Source: Symbiodinium natans (Eukaryota > Sar > Dinophyceae > Suessiales > Symbiodiniaceae). From it: a stretch of DNA of 64,000 nt. The notes below the pieces were generated by a model. The model had not been told where the DNA came from, did no database searches, and saw only the letters and a list, made by a program, of their open reading frames with translations. Below are positions 11,305-22,085 of the stretch, piece after piece. The translations under genes were made by a program, and so were the position numbers. Location of the stretch: assembly GCA_905221605.1 (NCBI GenBank), contig CAJNDS010001213.1, positions 378,879-442,878 on the forward strand, in the 5' to 3' direction. Each line of letters begins with the position of its first letter. Within the stretch, counting starts at the first letter, position 1.

Positions 11305-11914
11305 TTGATGCACCAAAAACAACACGTTAGCAATCACTGTCACGCAATGAATGTTGCGACTAAAACCGGCCGTTTTGGCTGCCAAGTTGTTGTAGTATGG
11401 TTGAGCAATCTAGATGCTACGTTTGGCAGAAGAACACCTCTCGCAGAAGTAGGACGCAAGTTGGCCGACCTCGCCAACGCAACAACATACAAGAGAGCCA
11501 AGGTCATAGATTTTTTGTGAGAAGTAGACCCCCCTGGCCCCACTTCTCATGCAACTCCTTGTGGGTAATTAGTTGTCATGCACGATGGGCCCGAGGCTCA
11601 GCATTGCCGCGCCACACTTCTGTTCCATTTGCATTGTGAGTTGGAAACAAAGAGTCTGCTGGCGAAGGCTGGCCCACGTCCACCCGGGTTTGAGTTTTTG
11701 TCAGGGCTTCCTCTTGTTGCAAGGTCAGGTGCTAACATTTGTACACTTCAGGGCGTCAGAGTTCGAGGGCTGCTGATTGCTGTTTTCCAGTCCAGCAGCG
11801 GACTTTTGCTCACACTGGACTATACTGACTGCATACACGGAAACCTTGGGCTTTGCAGATGCTGGCAATGAGGAGAGCGCTATTCCGGCAGAGGTGCTAA
11901 GCGATGGGGTTTGA
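11305..11914 (+). CDS. Unknown protein, probable last exons
   Basis: A reading at 11305-11516 ends LAEVGRKLADLANATTYKRA... immediately before a GTGAGA donor. A second at about 11578-11760 contains ELETKSLLAKAGPRPPGFEF. The final exon, from an AG at 11857-11858, reads AGNEESAIPAEVLSDGV and stops at TGA 11912-11914. The pieces have consistent orientation and splice-like ends, but phase across the first two joins was not proved. A sequence resembling a degraded spliced leader lies inside the first piece, at 11365-11386. Confidence 0.35.
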
Positions 11915-11989
11915 TCATGTGCGGATCACACACGAAATCGAGACGACATTCTGACAGCTCAGTTGGTGAGTTGCTTGATGCTCATACTC

Positions 11990-12618
11990 ATACTCGTGCT
12001 TGTCGGCAGGCTGTGTTGTCTGGCGTGCTGGAGATACCCTGTGAGTCACGTCTGCAGGTCACTGGGAATCCGCTTGGATGTGGCACGGCAGTAGGTAAGT
12101 GCAAGATGTAGGGGTGTTGGTGCTGTGCGAAAATTTGTCTTTGCATGTCTTCTTGCAAGTTGTTGACTTTCTTTCAGGTTCCGTACTGCGGTACGCTGCC
12201 AATGCCCTCCCGCTCCCCAATGCTCTTGCCTCAGCTTGGCTTGGCAATCACGGTCAAATGTCTGCAGTCACTGTGCCGGCCATCTTACGCTACAGTGATG
12301 TTCGATGTACAAAATAAGGGCAATCTTTTTGCGATGGCCTTGCGCCAGTTGTCTTGCGGCAAAGTACTTCTGGCAGATGCCACAGCTTTGACACCCAGGG
12401 GCTGGGCGCTGTCTGAACCTGTAGATCCCAGCTCGTTGGAGGCAAAGGATGTTTGGCCACTCTTTAGCTTCCCAGGCGTCCTTATGACGGCTGCTCTGCC
12501 AGAACAGGATCTCAGTACAGCAGGCGGAGAACAGCTGGCTCGTCTTCCGAGGAGCCAAAACCGTGCCGAGCTTGATCCCTCCTTCCATCTCCCAAGTTTC
12601 GAAGCAAAGTCGCGATGA
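11990..12618 (+). CDS. Unknown protein
   Basis: An exon-like reading before 12096 (LSGVLEIPCESRLQVTGN...) meets a GTAAGT donor. After an AG at about 12178, the + strand is open in one frame to TGA at 12616-12618. That frame contains NLFAMALRQLSCGKVLLADA, then LSEPVDPSSLEAKDVWPLF, then a Pro/Ser-containing tail. A second frame is also open at the start of this exon (SVLRYAANALPLPNALASAW), so the entry phase is uncertain. No family was recognised. The opposite-strand open frame is taken as a shadow. Confidence 0.4.
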
Positions 12619-13089
12619 AGGGTTCAAGATTCAAGGCAATGGGCGGATGTAATAGCTTTGTCTCTTGTCTCCAGGAGCCACTTTTGGACATACCGGGTCT
12701 GACGATACGTGACGCATCTGATAGCTCAGTGTGTATGAATGTGGTGGTGGTTGAGCCTTCGTTTTGTGATGGTTTACCAGTGTGTGTGTGTGTGTGTTGT
12801 CTACGTATGTTGGACCTTCACAGCCGTACAGCACTTGAACGAGCAGCCGGGGTCCGAGAATCACTGACACTGGCCCTGTCAGGAGTCACATGATGTTTGC
12901 GGGGGCTTCTCGTGGTTCGGCCGTGCCTTGGATAAGCAAAGCTCACGAGGGCTAGGCCAGACGATGCCAGTCGATGCTGACCTAAGTAGGTCAACCTGCC
13001 TCGGCGATCTGAAGCACGGAGACCATTGCCTTCACCGTGATGACCTTTGCTTTCAAAGTGTATAAGTGTAAGTGTGCTAGTGTGTACAT

Positions 13090-13497
13090 GTGTGTATACA
13101 CAATGTTTTGCTGCATCTTGGTGGACGGCCTGGCCAAGAAAGGCTGAACCAAATGCCTCACAGACTTCGTGGCCCGTGCAACTCTGAGACTTCCAGTTGT
13201 TTTTCGTCTCATGTGGCCCGCACTGACATGGGGATGTTGTTCTGGCGAGGCGGCGTCCAGCCTTTTTCGCTTCGAGCTACTCCGGACCTCCAGTGGCTCC
13301 TCAGGAGCGATGCGTGTTGGGTAGAAGTTGCTCTTCGGTTGCCCAGAACACTGGCCTGCAAGGGTGACGGGGCATGTACCAGTGACCGCAGCTGCAGCCC
13401 AGCAAGCTCTAGCCGCCAGCTCAAAGCGAGCTTGCCCCCTCTAACAAGCTTCTTTGAGCCTCTTCTGGTCCAACCCAAGGCCGCCTGCAAGATGTAG
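13090..13497 (+). CDS. Unknown open frame, 135 codons
   Basis: The frame is open from 13090 to TAG at 13495-13497. Its second half reads like protein (ATPDLQWLLRSDACWVEVAL, then SRQLKASLPPLTSFFEPLL). No splice evidence ties it to neighbours, and the antisense strand is also open. It could be an exon of a longer + strand gene that continues at 14.0-14.7 kb. Confidence 0.3.
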   Translation: MCIHNVLLHLGGRPGQERLNQMPHRLRGPCNSETSSCFSSHVARTDMGMLFWRGGVQPFSLRATPDLQWLLRSDACWVEVALRLPRTLACKGDGACTSDRSCSPASSSRQLKASLPPLTSFFEPLLVQPKAACKM

Positions 13498-14039
13498 AGG
13501 CTGGCTGGTGGATTTTGGCACTTGCTCGGAAACGCCGCAGCCCTGTCTCAGGTCGAAGAAGAGCGTAGCGGGAATGACAGGAGTGTGGCTCCGTCAGTGC
13601 AGCCCCTATTTCCTCAGTCTGAGGGAGAATGTAAACATGAGTGAAACGCGATTGAACTGCGGTCAGCTTCGTGAGCAGCCCTGAAAGAAGGTGCCTAGCC
13701 GACAGAGTCGTTCGCGTCCCGGACCTTCTACCCCACAGCCACTGGGTGATGCAGGGGGCCCAGCTCCCGTGCATGTCCATGCACTACAAAGAAGAGAAAC
13801 AAAAAAACCTTTGCAGGAGCAGGAACTTTGCATATAAGCAGACTGAGGCCCATGACCGAATCTATGACAGAGCGCGGTCCGTACCTTTACATGACCGAAA
13901 TCAGCGGGTGGCTTCCTGGCTGCAAGCGTGCAACAATACAAAAGACCCGTTTCTGATCTGTTTGCCCAAGGCTCTTGTCATCTATGACCAGGTGTCGCCG
14001 CCAAGTACTGTTCCACAGGACCAGCCACATGTCATGTTC

Positions 14040-14682
14040 GCTCATGGAGAGCGCAGCATGCCGCGGTTGCGCTTTGGAGGCTGCGGACATGTGGACCAAC
14101 GAAGCCCCTGTTCGACACTCGCTTGCCCTGTCAGCCTCGCACGGTCTAGACGTTTGCCTGGAATGAGGTAACACCACGCGGCCACGAGGTCGAGGGCACT
14201 GAGGACTGGTGTTTTGATGCCTTTGCAAGCCCAGCGTCAGTGGAATGGATTTTCGCGCCCCACGCGACTGGACGGTTGCAGGAGTTGGAAAGGCATGTAT
14301 CTCATCGGTCCGTGTCGGAGCTTTCATCGCCTTGGCAAGTGGCAGAGGCAAGGTGAGAACTTGGGATCTCAAGGGTCAAAGAGCGCGCGGCCTCAGAATA
14401 TTCCAGGAGCTGGGCCAGTCGGGCGGTATGGTTCCTCCAAGATACCTCTTGGTGCGATTAGGCCACTGGCGTTGCGCAGTCTGGTGGCCACTCGATTTTA
14501 TCACTTTCTCTTTTCTGCCAGTAGAAACCGTTCAGGCGAGTGCATCCCTGCCGAGACGGGCGCAGCGCCTGTCCATCGCTCCAGGACCCCGAAAAATCAG
14601 GGGAGCCCAAAATGATCCAAACGGAAGCCCCAAAAGAAACGCACGTGACACAGGGGACCTGTGCAATCTTGTGCACGACTAG
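14040..14682 (+). CDS. Unknown protein, two or three exons
   Basis: Three protein-like readings follow one another. The first, at about 14055-14166, contains GCALEAADMWTNEAPVRHSL and ends in a TGA beside GGTAAC. The second, at about 14152-14352, contains EGTEDWCFDAFASPASVEWI, then RLQELERHVSHRSVSEL, and ends at a GTGAGA donor. The third, from an acceptor near 14410, is open to TAG at 14680-14682 and contains PPRYLLVRLGHWRCAVWWPL. The first two lie in different frames and almost touch, so either a very short intron or a frameshift separates them. The family is not recognised. Confidence 0.4.
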
Positions 14683-14867
14683 GTAGGAAAGAAGCGCTTT
14701 TTTCTTCGCACCCAGCTGGCCAGGCTGGACTGTGGCCCACAGTGGAGAGACTTCCTGAACTTCACAGAGGCGTCCAACCCTGATGGAGTTGCTCTTGAGG
14801 ACACTCCGTGCATTTGCTCGAAGCTGATCATTCCAGGCAATCATAACTAGCGCGATTAGGGCAACAA

Positions 14868-15180
14868 CGATTCAGAAAACTGCCGCGATTCAGGAATTGC
14901 GTTCACACGAGTCAGGAAACCGAAGTCCTGCGATTTAGGAAATCTTCCGATTCAGGAGGAGGCTTCGCGCGCGCTTAGTGAAGCTCCCATTCCTGAATTC
15001 GTGTTGTCCATTTTCTCGAATTCACATGTTCAGTTTCCCGATTTTTTGTTGTCGGAATCTGCATTTGGCAGTTCCCCACTAATCCGCTGTTGCAGTTTCT
15101 GGAATCTTCGGTTGTCAGCTTATGCAGTCCATGCTGATAGCGCCTTTCACCTTCCCAGCTTCTCAGTTTCCGAATCCGTG
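14868..15180. repeat. Array of a short degenerate motif in head-to-head halves
   Basis: The left half carries about five copies of CGATTCAGGAAA-like sequence spaced 15-27 bases apart (near 14869, 14883, 14909, 14931 and 14949). The right half carries the complementary form TTCCTGAATTCG / TTTCCCGATT / CGGAATCT at similar spacing. The turnover point around 14955-14985 contains alternating GCGCGC. The stretch is otherwise non-coding and lies just 5' of the RING gene. Confidence 0.6.
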
Positions 15181-15677
15181 GCTGTCCATGCCGAGCCTAC
15201 CGCTCTTGAGGTTTTACAAAGGTTTGCCATCTCTTTGGTTTCTGGTTCTGGAACAAAGTAGTGAAGAGCGATACGCCGGAAGCGTTTTGAGAATCATAGT
15301 GAAGACTGACACACGCTGCCGCCTGGTGCTTCCAAGTCTTGGTGTTCCAGAGTACAAATTGGAGCCAGCTCGGCCCGGCATTATCGTTTCGTGTCCACAC
15401 ACGGGGCGCCCCAACGGGCAGAAGCCGAGGATAGCCGACAGCAATCACAGCTTGAGTCTGCATAGGGTTTTGTGGGATTTGGGAGTAATAGTAATATTCT
15501 CAATAGTAGTAAGAAGAATACACTGTACGGAGTGCGGTATGATTGCAGCTCAGTGTTGCAAGAAGAAGCAAACCTAGGCACACGGCAAGCTCTAGGAGCT
15601 TCAAGACACATTTTCTGAAGACGGTTGCGGTACGTTGTTGTGGTTTTGACACCGTCACGTTGTGATGTCTGTCTGGC

Positions 15678-16140
15678 ATGTGCTTGTGCCGGCAAATGCA
15701 GGAAGTATTGACGTGTCCGTGCTGTTTGAGCATTTTCCGCCAGCCCATTGCGCTTCCTTGTGGACACAATCTGTGTCGCACCGGCCTTCATGACAGCCTT
15801 GTCGTGCAACACAGGCCCACTTACAATGCAATGCACCCAGGTGGATGCTACATCCAGGTCTTCTCACAGCCCGCCTCTTCTCGCAGATGCCCCCTCTGCC
15901 GCACGGAGAGCTGGGTTGGGGATTTACGTTCTGACCTGGGCGTGGGAGGATCGAACTTTCATCGGCAGGACCTGCCCCGATTTGAGCTCCGAGTCAATGT
16001 GGCACTGGCCGCTGTTTCGGATTCACTTCGTGCTTTCCAAACCATTCGCAGGCACGCTGGGCCAGGAAAGTGTCAGGAGCCTTGCATCACGGGTTTGTGG
16101 TGGCCATGCGTGCCAGGCCGCATCCACGGCCAAATGCAGG
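15678..16140 (+). CDS. RING-finger protein (probable E3 ubiquitin ligase), partial
   Basis: The reading begins near 15702 (EVLTCPCCLSIFRQPIALPC), then GHNLC, and after a spacer CPLCRTESWVGDL. This matches the C3HC4 RING pattern C-x2-C-x11-C-x-H-x2-C ... C-P-x-C, which binds two zinc ions and recruits a ubiquitin-conjugating enzyme. In the unspliced reading the sixth ligand (CxxC partner after GHNLC) is not obvious and the loop to CPLC is long, so an intron may lie at about 15785-15880. The segment after the RING (LPRFELRVNVALAAVSDSLR) looks helical. The RING exon probably starts at AG|GAA (15699), so the true start codon lies upstream and was not found. Confidence 0.7.
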
Positions 16141-16143
16141 TGA

Positions 16144-16712
16144 TCGTGGTGCAGACGAGCCAGAAGAAACATCGTGTGTGTTTTAGATTTTTGGACATAC
16201 ATAAAACAGTTGTCCTGCTGTTCAATAACAGCGTGCAATGGAGCAAGGAGAGATAATGACAGCATTTACTTTCATGCCCCGTTTCACACGGAGGCAGGTG
16301 GCATGCATGATTTCATGCCTTCCTGCCTAGCAGCCCGCCAAGCACATCTAGTTCCCTAGTTGCAGATTCCGCAGAGCATTTAGAAAAAAGAGTGCGTCGT
16401 GCTCCTTTCGACTTTCGAGATCTTTCGAGTCTCTGTCAAGGCGCTTGCTGCCTCAGATCGTGTGTTGTGACAACATCTGGCTGCAGGAATTCAGTTCTGC
16501 ACAGGCCTTAAGTCTTATGCCAAGCGCAACACAGCTGCAGTGACTTTGTCGAGATGGTAGTATGCAAGTCAAGTGGCAATGCAATTCCTGCTTTACGGGA
16601 GTCACCCAGAACTGACAGACCCGAGATCTCTTCAAACCCTGCAGCAGCGTCCCTGAACATTTTTCCTTTGAATCAAAGTGAGCTGCAAGCTTCAGCAAGC
16701 AAGTGCCAGCAG
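16144..16712. other. No confident gene; may hold linking exons
   Basis: One + strand reading at 16554-16690 (PALRESPRTDRPEISSNPAA) is plausible as an exon between the RING gene and the next gene, but splice joins were not established. Nothing else stands out. Confidence 0.25.
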
Positions 16713-17688
16713 CATGTCACGATTTTCCTCCATCGATGGCCAGCACACTGCGCTGCGCGACTTGGAGCGGCAGCGCTTGGAGAAGCTGATGGGCCAGCTG
16801 CGCCGGGAGGCGTCTAACTTCCCATCTCAGATGCGTCAAAGGGTTGCCCACAAGCAGGCTTTATCTAATCCATCCAGTCTGTCTCCCAGATGTCACGGTC
16901 TCAGAATGTCTCAAAGGTGGAGCCGAAGGCGGACAAGGGCCGCCGCTTCCAACCCCCGCGACGGAAGGAGCGGCCGGCCAAGGGCCCAGGCCCATTGACC
17001 CCCGACGCCCTGCCAGAGAGGGAGGCATCCGTCGTAGCGTCCGTGGCGAACCCTGCGGGGACGCCTGCGGGGACTCCTGGGCCTCATGGACCTGTCGTGC
17101 CCGTGCCGCCTGCAGCTCCGAGCGCGGAAATGGCCTGGCTGCTCCGTGCGAGCGAACGGTTCGACCAAGAAGCGGCAGAGGCTGCGTGATCAGATCTACA
17201 ATGTTTTCATTGCCTTCCCATTCATGCAACTTCCGAATATACAGGTGCAGTCTTTTCTGGCAAAAAACGGCCTGGACCAGTACGTCTTGGCCTCGGCATG
17301 GCTTGAGCACGACATAGGTCCTTCTGCTTCGTCGTGTACTCGCTGTGTTTATGGACTTCGGAATTTTTCCTAACCGGAGCTGTTTGAACAGAGCTGCCGC
17401 TGTAACCAACGGGAAGACGGAGCATTTGCATGTTTCCGGAGGCACCGCTGCTAGCCAATGGGCCCGGTGCACCTGGTGCATCACTCGAGGCCGAAGCTTG
17501 AAGTTGCGACTTGTACCGAGAGACTAGTTCGACCTCGGCATGTAACAGGGCTTCTAGGCTGTGGGGATGGAACTTTGGATCTTTTTCCTTTGGCAAAGGC
17601 GCTGCACGCAGCCTCTGAGGAGCTTCTCGCCCAGGTGCCCTTGCCAGAGCTCGTGTTTGTAAAAGACGTCTCGACTCTCGACGGATAA
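16713..17688 (+). CDS. Unknown basic and proline-rich protein, about four exons
   Basis: Exon A (about 16714-16809) starts MSRFSSIDGQHTALRDLERQ and continues as a charged helix (EKLMGQLRRE). Exon B (about 16890-17187) starts MSRSQNVSKVEPKADKGRRF, becomes Pro/Gly/Ala-rich, and ends in an amphipathic helix (MAWLLRASERFDQEAAEAA). Exon C (17245-about 17317) reads VQSFLAKNGLDQYVLASAWL, which resembles the middle of a SAM-like helix bundle; that resemblance is only suggestive. Exon D (about 17545-17688) reads GDGTLDLFPLAKALHAASEE, then PLPELVFVKDVSTLDG, and ends with TAA. All lie on the + strand with AG|G-type acceptors. A 124-codon minus-strand frame over exons C and D is judged a shadow. Confidence 0.5.
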
Positions 17689-17767
17689 AAAATAGACCGG
17701 CCAGGCAGGCTTGCCAGCCTCACCCAGGCTGCGACTTCTGCAGGCCCTAAAGGCCTGGGTCATCCAA

Positions 17768-17848
17768 GTGCAACAAGTGCCCTCTCCCTCGCCCTCTCCC
17801 CCTTTCCCTCCCCCTCCCCCTCTCCCTCTCCCTCTCCTTCTCACTCTC
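17768..17848. repeat. CCCTCT-type polypyrimidine tract
   Basis: An almost pure pyrimidine stretch of CCCTCTCC units lies directly after the end of the preceding gene. It could be a splice-acceptor tract for trans- or cis-splicing of a downstream message, or simply a microsatellite. Confidence 0.75.
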
Positions 17849-18928
17849 TGGCACTGCTGCAGATTGCTGCAGGTCTCTGTGAGCATTCAGGAAGATGCAC
17901 CTGAGCAAGGCTGTCACAGCTCTAGCACGTGTATGTGCTACTGTACTATGAGGATTTTCGAGTTCTCCTTGGTCAGAGTTGTTGCAGGTGCAAGCTGTTT
18001 GGTCTCACCCACTGATCATGGTACCCAACAATGGGGCCGTATCGGGTGACAAGCTCATAGAGGGCATCGCATGGCATCACATGGCAAGACCCATTACGAG
18101 GTTGATGTGGTTGTTTGAGGTGGTGTGATTCGGTGAATGGCAACTGAGGCGTCTACCTGCAGGCTGGCATCGATGTTCTCGAGGATCTGTGCGAAGTGGA
18201 ACTTTCATGGCAGCTTTAGTAGGAGATTCTACGAGTGTCTTCGAGCGACCCTCACCATCTTAGCTCATCTTAACTTCTGAATGGCAATGTCATGTGAATA
18301 GTTGGGTTTCTCGTTGAGTCATTGAGGAGCTCAGCGTCCACAATGCCCCACACGTTCGGACCTCAGAGTGTCTCGTGCATCACGTGCAAGGTGTGCAAGG
18401 CTTGGCGCAGTCTGAGAAACTGAGTTCCTGCACCCGTTGCTCATGCCGATGCAGCTGTGGGCGATGATAGTCCGCTAGCTGCGAATTCAGCGGAGAAGGT
18501 CCATATTTATGCCATTGCATGCAGTTGCAGCATTTTGCTGCTATGTTGGCGGAGTAGAAGGAGTTAACCGCAGGAACAGGTGGTGGTGCAGAGCGCGAGA
18601 GTTTCCACATCGTCTGCCGGCGTACCTTGGTCTGCGTTCTTTGATGTCTTTTTTTTTGGGTCTGTTTTTCGCGCGCGACTGTGCACTAATTGGACTGAGG
18701 TAGACCGGCCCCTGGAAGGAAGTGCATGCTGCGAAGCTGCGGAGGCTACAGCCAACTCGGCTGCTGAGCTTTCAGAGACGTGCTGTTTGATGAGGGCATG
18801 GATCTACATTCTTTTTGCCGCCGGCCATCGCATTTGGGTTAGTATTCGGGACCTGGCCCCGGCGCCACACCCAAGGGTTTGAAGAGGGGAGGAAGGATGG
18901 CGTACGAGATTGTCATGTCTTGTCACAG

Positions 18929-19170
18929 GTTCAAGCTGAACCTTTGGATCATGTGCTGGACCGCCGAAGATCGACCTCCAGCAATGCTCAGAAGGTGGAG
19001 GGTACAGCTACTGTGGCCAACCGTTTTTGTGCAAAGCTGATGTAGGCTGACAAGCCCGCATTGTGCAGGGCTGTTGCTATCAATGCTTCCGACAAGTCTA
19101 CCTCCACAGTGCCATGCACCTTGGGCCTGAAGAGGCAAAGCCAACCCTGAAGCTGCAAGTTCTGGTCTGA
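18929..19170 (+). CDS. Two small exons of an unknown gene
   Basis: The first exon begins after CACAG at 18928 and reads VQAEPLDHVLDRRRSTSSNA, then ATVANRFCAKLM before a TAG. The second begins after GCAG at 19068 and reads QCFRQVYLHSAMHLGPEEAK, then LKLQVLV before a TGA near 19170. Both are short but protein-like, with good acceptors. Their joining is inferred. Confidence 0.35.
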
Positions 19171-19548
19171 CATGGTCTGATCACGGTTGGCATTTCCTGC
19201 GGACAGGAGCAAAGGGAGCAGCAGGCCTCCCGGCCGGGAACCCCATCGCCGGTCGGCAGGCAAACGCTCTCAGCCTGGTTTGAATTTGAGGGGTATGACA
19301 TGTGCAGACCGTGGCAGTTGATAGTTGATTGAATCTGCGCAACGTGGTGGAAACTGCAGAGGATCTTCTGCAGCTCCAGTTGCTTGGATCGCTTCAGACA
19401 GGCTGCCGGTGATGGAGATTGCTGAGGTGTTACTCGGGTCTTTGTGCATTTCCACTGGGAACGAAGTTCGACGAAGGTAAGCCAAAACGAATGAACGAGA
19501 TGCATATCAGATCTAAGAATCTGTTCAAGAGGGCAGAAAGCGAGAGTT

Positions 19549-19890
19549 GTGCCTTGCTCCAGACAGAGCTTCTCTGAAGTGGAGGTGCTTGCGACCCAAA
19601 GTGCAAGAGCAGCTGAGCCGCTCAACTTCAAGAGATTGCAAGAAAAGACCATGAGGAGATCGCAAAGGGAACTCGCCTGTGTCACACTTCGAAGCATCCG
19701 AAACATCCTGCGAATGCCAAGGCTCTACAAACTCCGGCAAGAGGTTGAATCGGGAGCAGAAGCCCCCGCCCAGCACAAGGTCAGGGATCGGTTGACACAT
19801 GTTTACGCGGTTTTACTGGAGCTCAGTTGTGTGCCTGCTTCTGCCAGTCTGAGGATTGGACCTCAGTGGATGCATGAGCTGACTTTCTGA
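19549..19890 (+). CDS. Unknown basic helical protein fragment
   Basis: A 113-codon open frame contains EPLNFKRLQEKTMRRSQREL, then SIRNILRMPRLYKLRQEVES, then a hydrophobic end. It is followed within 20 bases by a long pyrimidine tract. It reads as a real exon, but no domain or splice join was identified. Confidence 0.4.
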   Translation: MPCSRQSFSEVEVLATQSARAAEPLNFKRLQEKTMRRSQRELACVTLRSIRNILRMPRLYKLRQEVESGAEAPAQHKVRDRLTHVYAVLLELSCVPASASLRIGPQWMHELTF

Positions 19891-19900
19891 AAAAATCGAT

Positions 19901-20007
19901 CTCCCTCTCCGGCATGCTCGCTGAGTGATCTCTCTCTCTCTCTCGTCCTCCCGCCCTCCCTCCCCTCACTCCTGCTCCTTCTCTCTTGCTCTCGCCTTCT
20001 CCTTAGA
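19901..20007. repeat. Pyrimidine tract ending in TTAG
   Basis: CTCTCT and CCCTCC runs extend for about 100 bases and end in CTTAG followed by ATGTCTGG at 20007. This is a strong candidate splice acceptor followed by a possible start codon, but the downstream frame is short. Confidence 0.55.
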
Positions 20008-20767
20008 TGTCTGGTTCCTACCTGGCTCGCATGCACGGTGGACTTCAATGTGAGAGAGATTTCATGCCGCGTGGCCACCTTTGCTCCAAGACCATAAGTT
20101 GATTTTTCTTAGTGCTGAGCCGGTCATGGCGGAGCCCTGGCAAGCGAATTATGCGAGAGCTGTGCATCAATGAGTATATGTTGAGTTCATCAGGCGTAAA
20201 GGAATCATTCATGCCAGACGGGTTCGTTTCCCCTTAATCTGACAGCCTGCGCGGGCAAATGACATTCCAATCTAAGGGCGATGACGCGGCGGAGAACAGG
20301 ACTCCTCAGTAATGTGCGTGAGACGGATGAGCTGGGCGCCGTTAACAGCTCGTGTGGAGATTTTCTTTGAAGCCGCGAAATACTTCTGCGGGGAAAGCTT
20401 TCTCAGTATGACTCATTACATTCACTGTCCGTGGATCTGTCTCGCGGGGATTGAGGCAGTGTGGTCTGGTTGATGACGGGGCGTCTCATGCATGCAAACA
20501 GATTGTTGAAAAGGAAACTCGCTCCGCACACCCCCGCCCCCAGTGTCACACCGCCTTCCGCTCGCGGGCGCGCGGCTGCGCTGGGCAGGGGCGGGAACCC
20601 TGGACGTTATGCGCAAGGAGAACAAGGAGAGCAAGAAGAGGGAGACTGACAACTGGACCCTCAGTCACTTGGCCATTGTGGCTTGAGACAATTGACAGAC
20701 ACGGGAGTGCACGCTGTGCGTGAGGACGGGTCGTGGCCACCCTCAAAGCCCCAACAAAGGAGCAGGA

Positions 20768-20784
20768 GCCGTTTTGGCTGAAGT
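20768..20784 (+). other. Candidate relic of the dinoflagellate spliced leader
   Basis: The 17 bases AGCCGTTTTGGCTGAAG match the last 17 bases of the known dinoflagellate spliced leader (AGCCATTTTGGCTCAAG) at 15 positions. Retroposed genes of dinoflagellates often carry degraded leader copies at their 5' ends. A loosely open + strand frame follows (20869-21279). Confidence 0.35.
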
Positions 20785-20868
20785 TATGAGAAACGGGGTG
20801 GGCATTGGGGTATTGGGGGTCGGTCGCGCGGCCATAAAGCCCCGACCTGAAATCGGCTCTGCAGGGGT

Positions 20869-21279
20869 GTGCATACTTCCAACTCGAGGCAAGTCAAGGT
20901 AGCATTCCTGCCGACTTTCCTCAAGATCGTGCTACTGGCAGAGACATGGAGGGTGAGATCAACAAGCGAGAGAGGGCGGGGCGACCCACCACTACCGGAC
21001 ACCAAACAGGTAAGCAGACCAGGGGGCCAGCAACAGCAGACACAACAACCAGACCCAGCCATTGCACACAGGATTGAGCAAGCCGATGACACGGATAAAA
21101 ACGACCGGCGACGAGTGCAAGCACCTCCAGACCCGCCCGCCGCGAATCAGAAAAACAGAAACAAGCTCGCACATCACCCCAAGCACAGAACCACTCACAG
21201 CCGGGCATGGGGGCGATGGAAGTCGGTGCCCGAGAGCCTGAAAGCACGAGGTTGTTCAATGACCAAGTCAGATTGCTAG
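20869..21279 (+). CDS. Possible exon(s) of an unknown disordered protein
   Basis: The open frame reads KVAFLPTFLKIVLLAETWRV, then a charged stretch ending PPLPDTKQ exactly at a GTAAGC donor (about 21009). Beyond the donor the frame stays open with low-complexity Gln, Asp and Arg. Only the part before the donor is likely to be coding. Confidence 0.3.
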   Translation: MHTSNSRQVKVAFLPTFLKIVLLAETWRVRSTSERGRGDPPLPDTKQVSRPGGQQQQTQQPDPAIAHRIEQADDTDKNDRRRVQAPPDPPAANQKNRNKLAHHPKHRTTHSRAWGRWKSVPESLKARGCSMTKSDC

Positions 21280-21906
21280 GACACGCAGGCTGCGGTCAGC
21301 TGATCGACTTGCAAAGCAAGCTGTGCCGGTTGTCGTCTGTAGCGCAGCATGAGGTAGCACCGTGCAGAAAGGGGCGCTGACCTCGGGGCTTTCGTAACAG
21401 ATGTAACAGGATATCAGTTTGGCTTGTGACAGGCAGGCGGGAAGTGCAACACTCCCTTGCGCAATCAAAGGCAACCGTCAAGCTGGGGCTACCGCAGTTT
21501 TGTAATGTGTACCAAGGCATACACGGGGCGTCACTAGTGACCAGGGGGAGGAACACAAGACATACAACAGGTAAGTCAGCCTCAGGATGTTTTGCCCGGG
21601 AAGCCTTTGCTTTTGCCTTCAGCTTCCCAGAATAAAGAAAAGAGAGCCGTGGTCATTTCGGTTTAAGTCGGAAACCGGCCCCCGGCTTGAGCCAGCACAA
21701 GCCGTTTTAGTACCCGGGTCCATCCTAGCAACTGGTGTCACGACGACTACGTAAAGGTCAATGGTGCTTACGCGGGCGACTGCGCGGGAGGTGTGGCCCC
21801 CACATGGTCCTCTAGCCCAGGAAGAATGAGACGAGAAACAAACATTTCCCGTCAGTCTTCTGCCGTCATGGCATGCGGCGGTTATCGTTCTACATGTACA
21901 TGTTGC

Positions 21907-22016
21907 ATCTCTCCCTAGAATCACCAGGAAGAAGCACTTGCTCGACTTGATTGGCGAAGTCAAGGCGAGACTGGATGGAAAGGCCAAACACCCAGATCAA
22001 CATCCAGATCAACATA
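21907..22016 (+). CDS. Possible first exon of the dynamin-related gene
   Basis: The frame reads PRITRKKHLLDLIGEVKARL and then a short duplicated HPDQHPDQH stretch, ending before a TAA near 22033. Its position 70-180 bases upstream of the GTP-binding exon, and its basic helical character, fit the short leader before a dynamin GTPase domain. No splice join was proved. The duplicated Asp-Gln-His comes from a tandem 12-base repeat (CCAGATCAACAT). Confidence 0.35.
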
Positions 22017-22085
22017 CTCGCATGAGACGGCGATAACTCAGCGAGTCAACCACTTGTCTTCCCTTGCCGCGAGCTGCTCTCGCAG

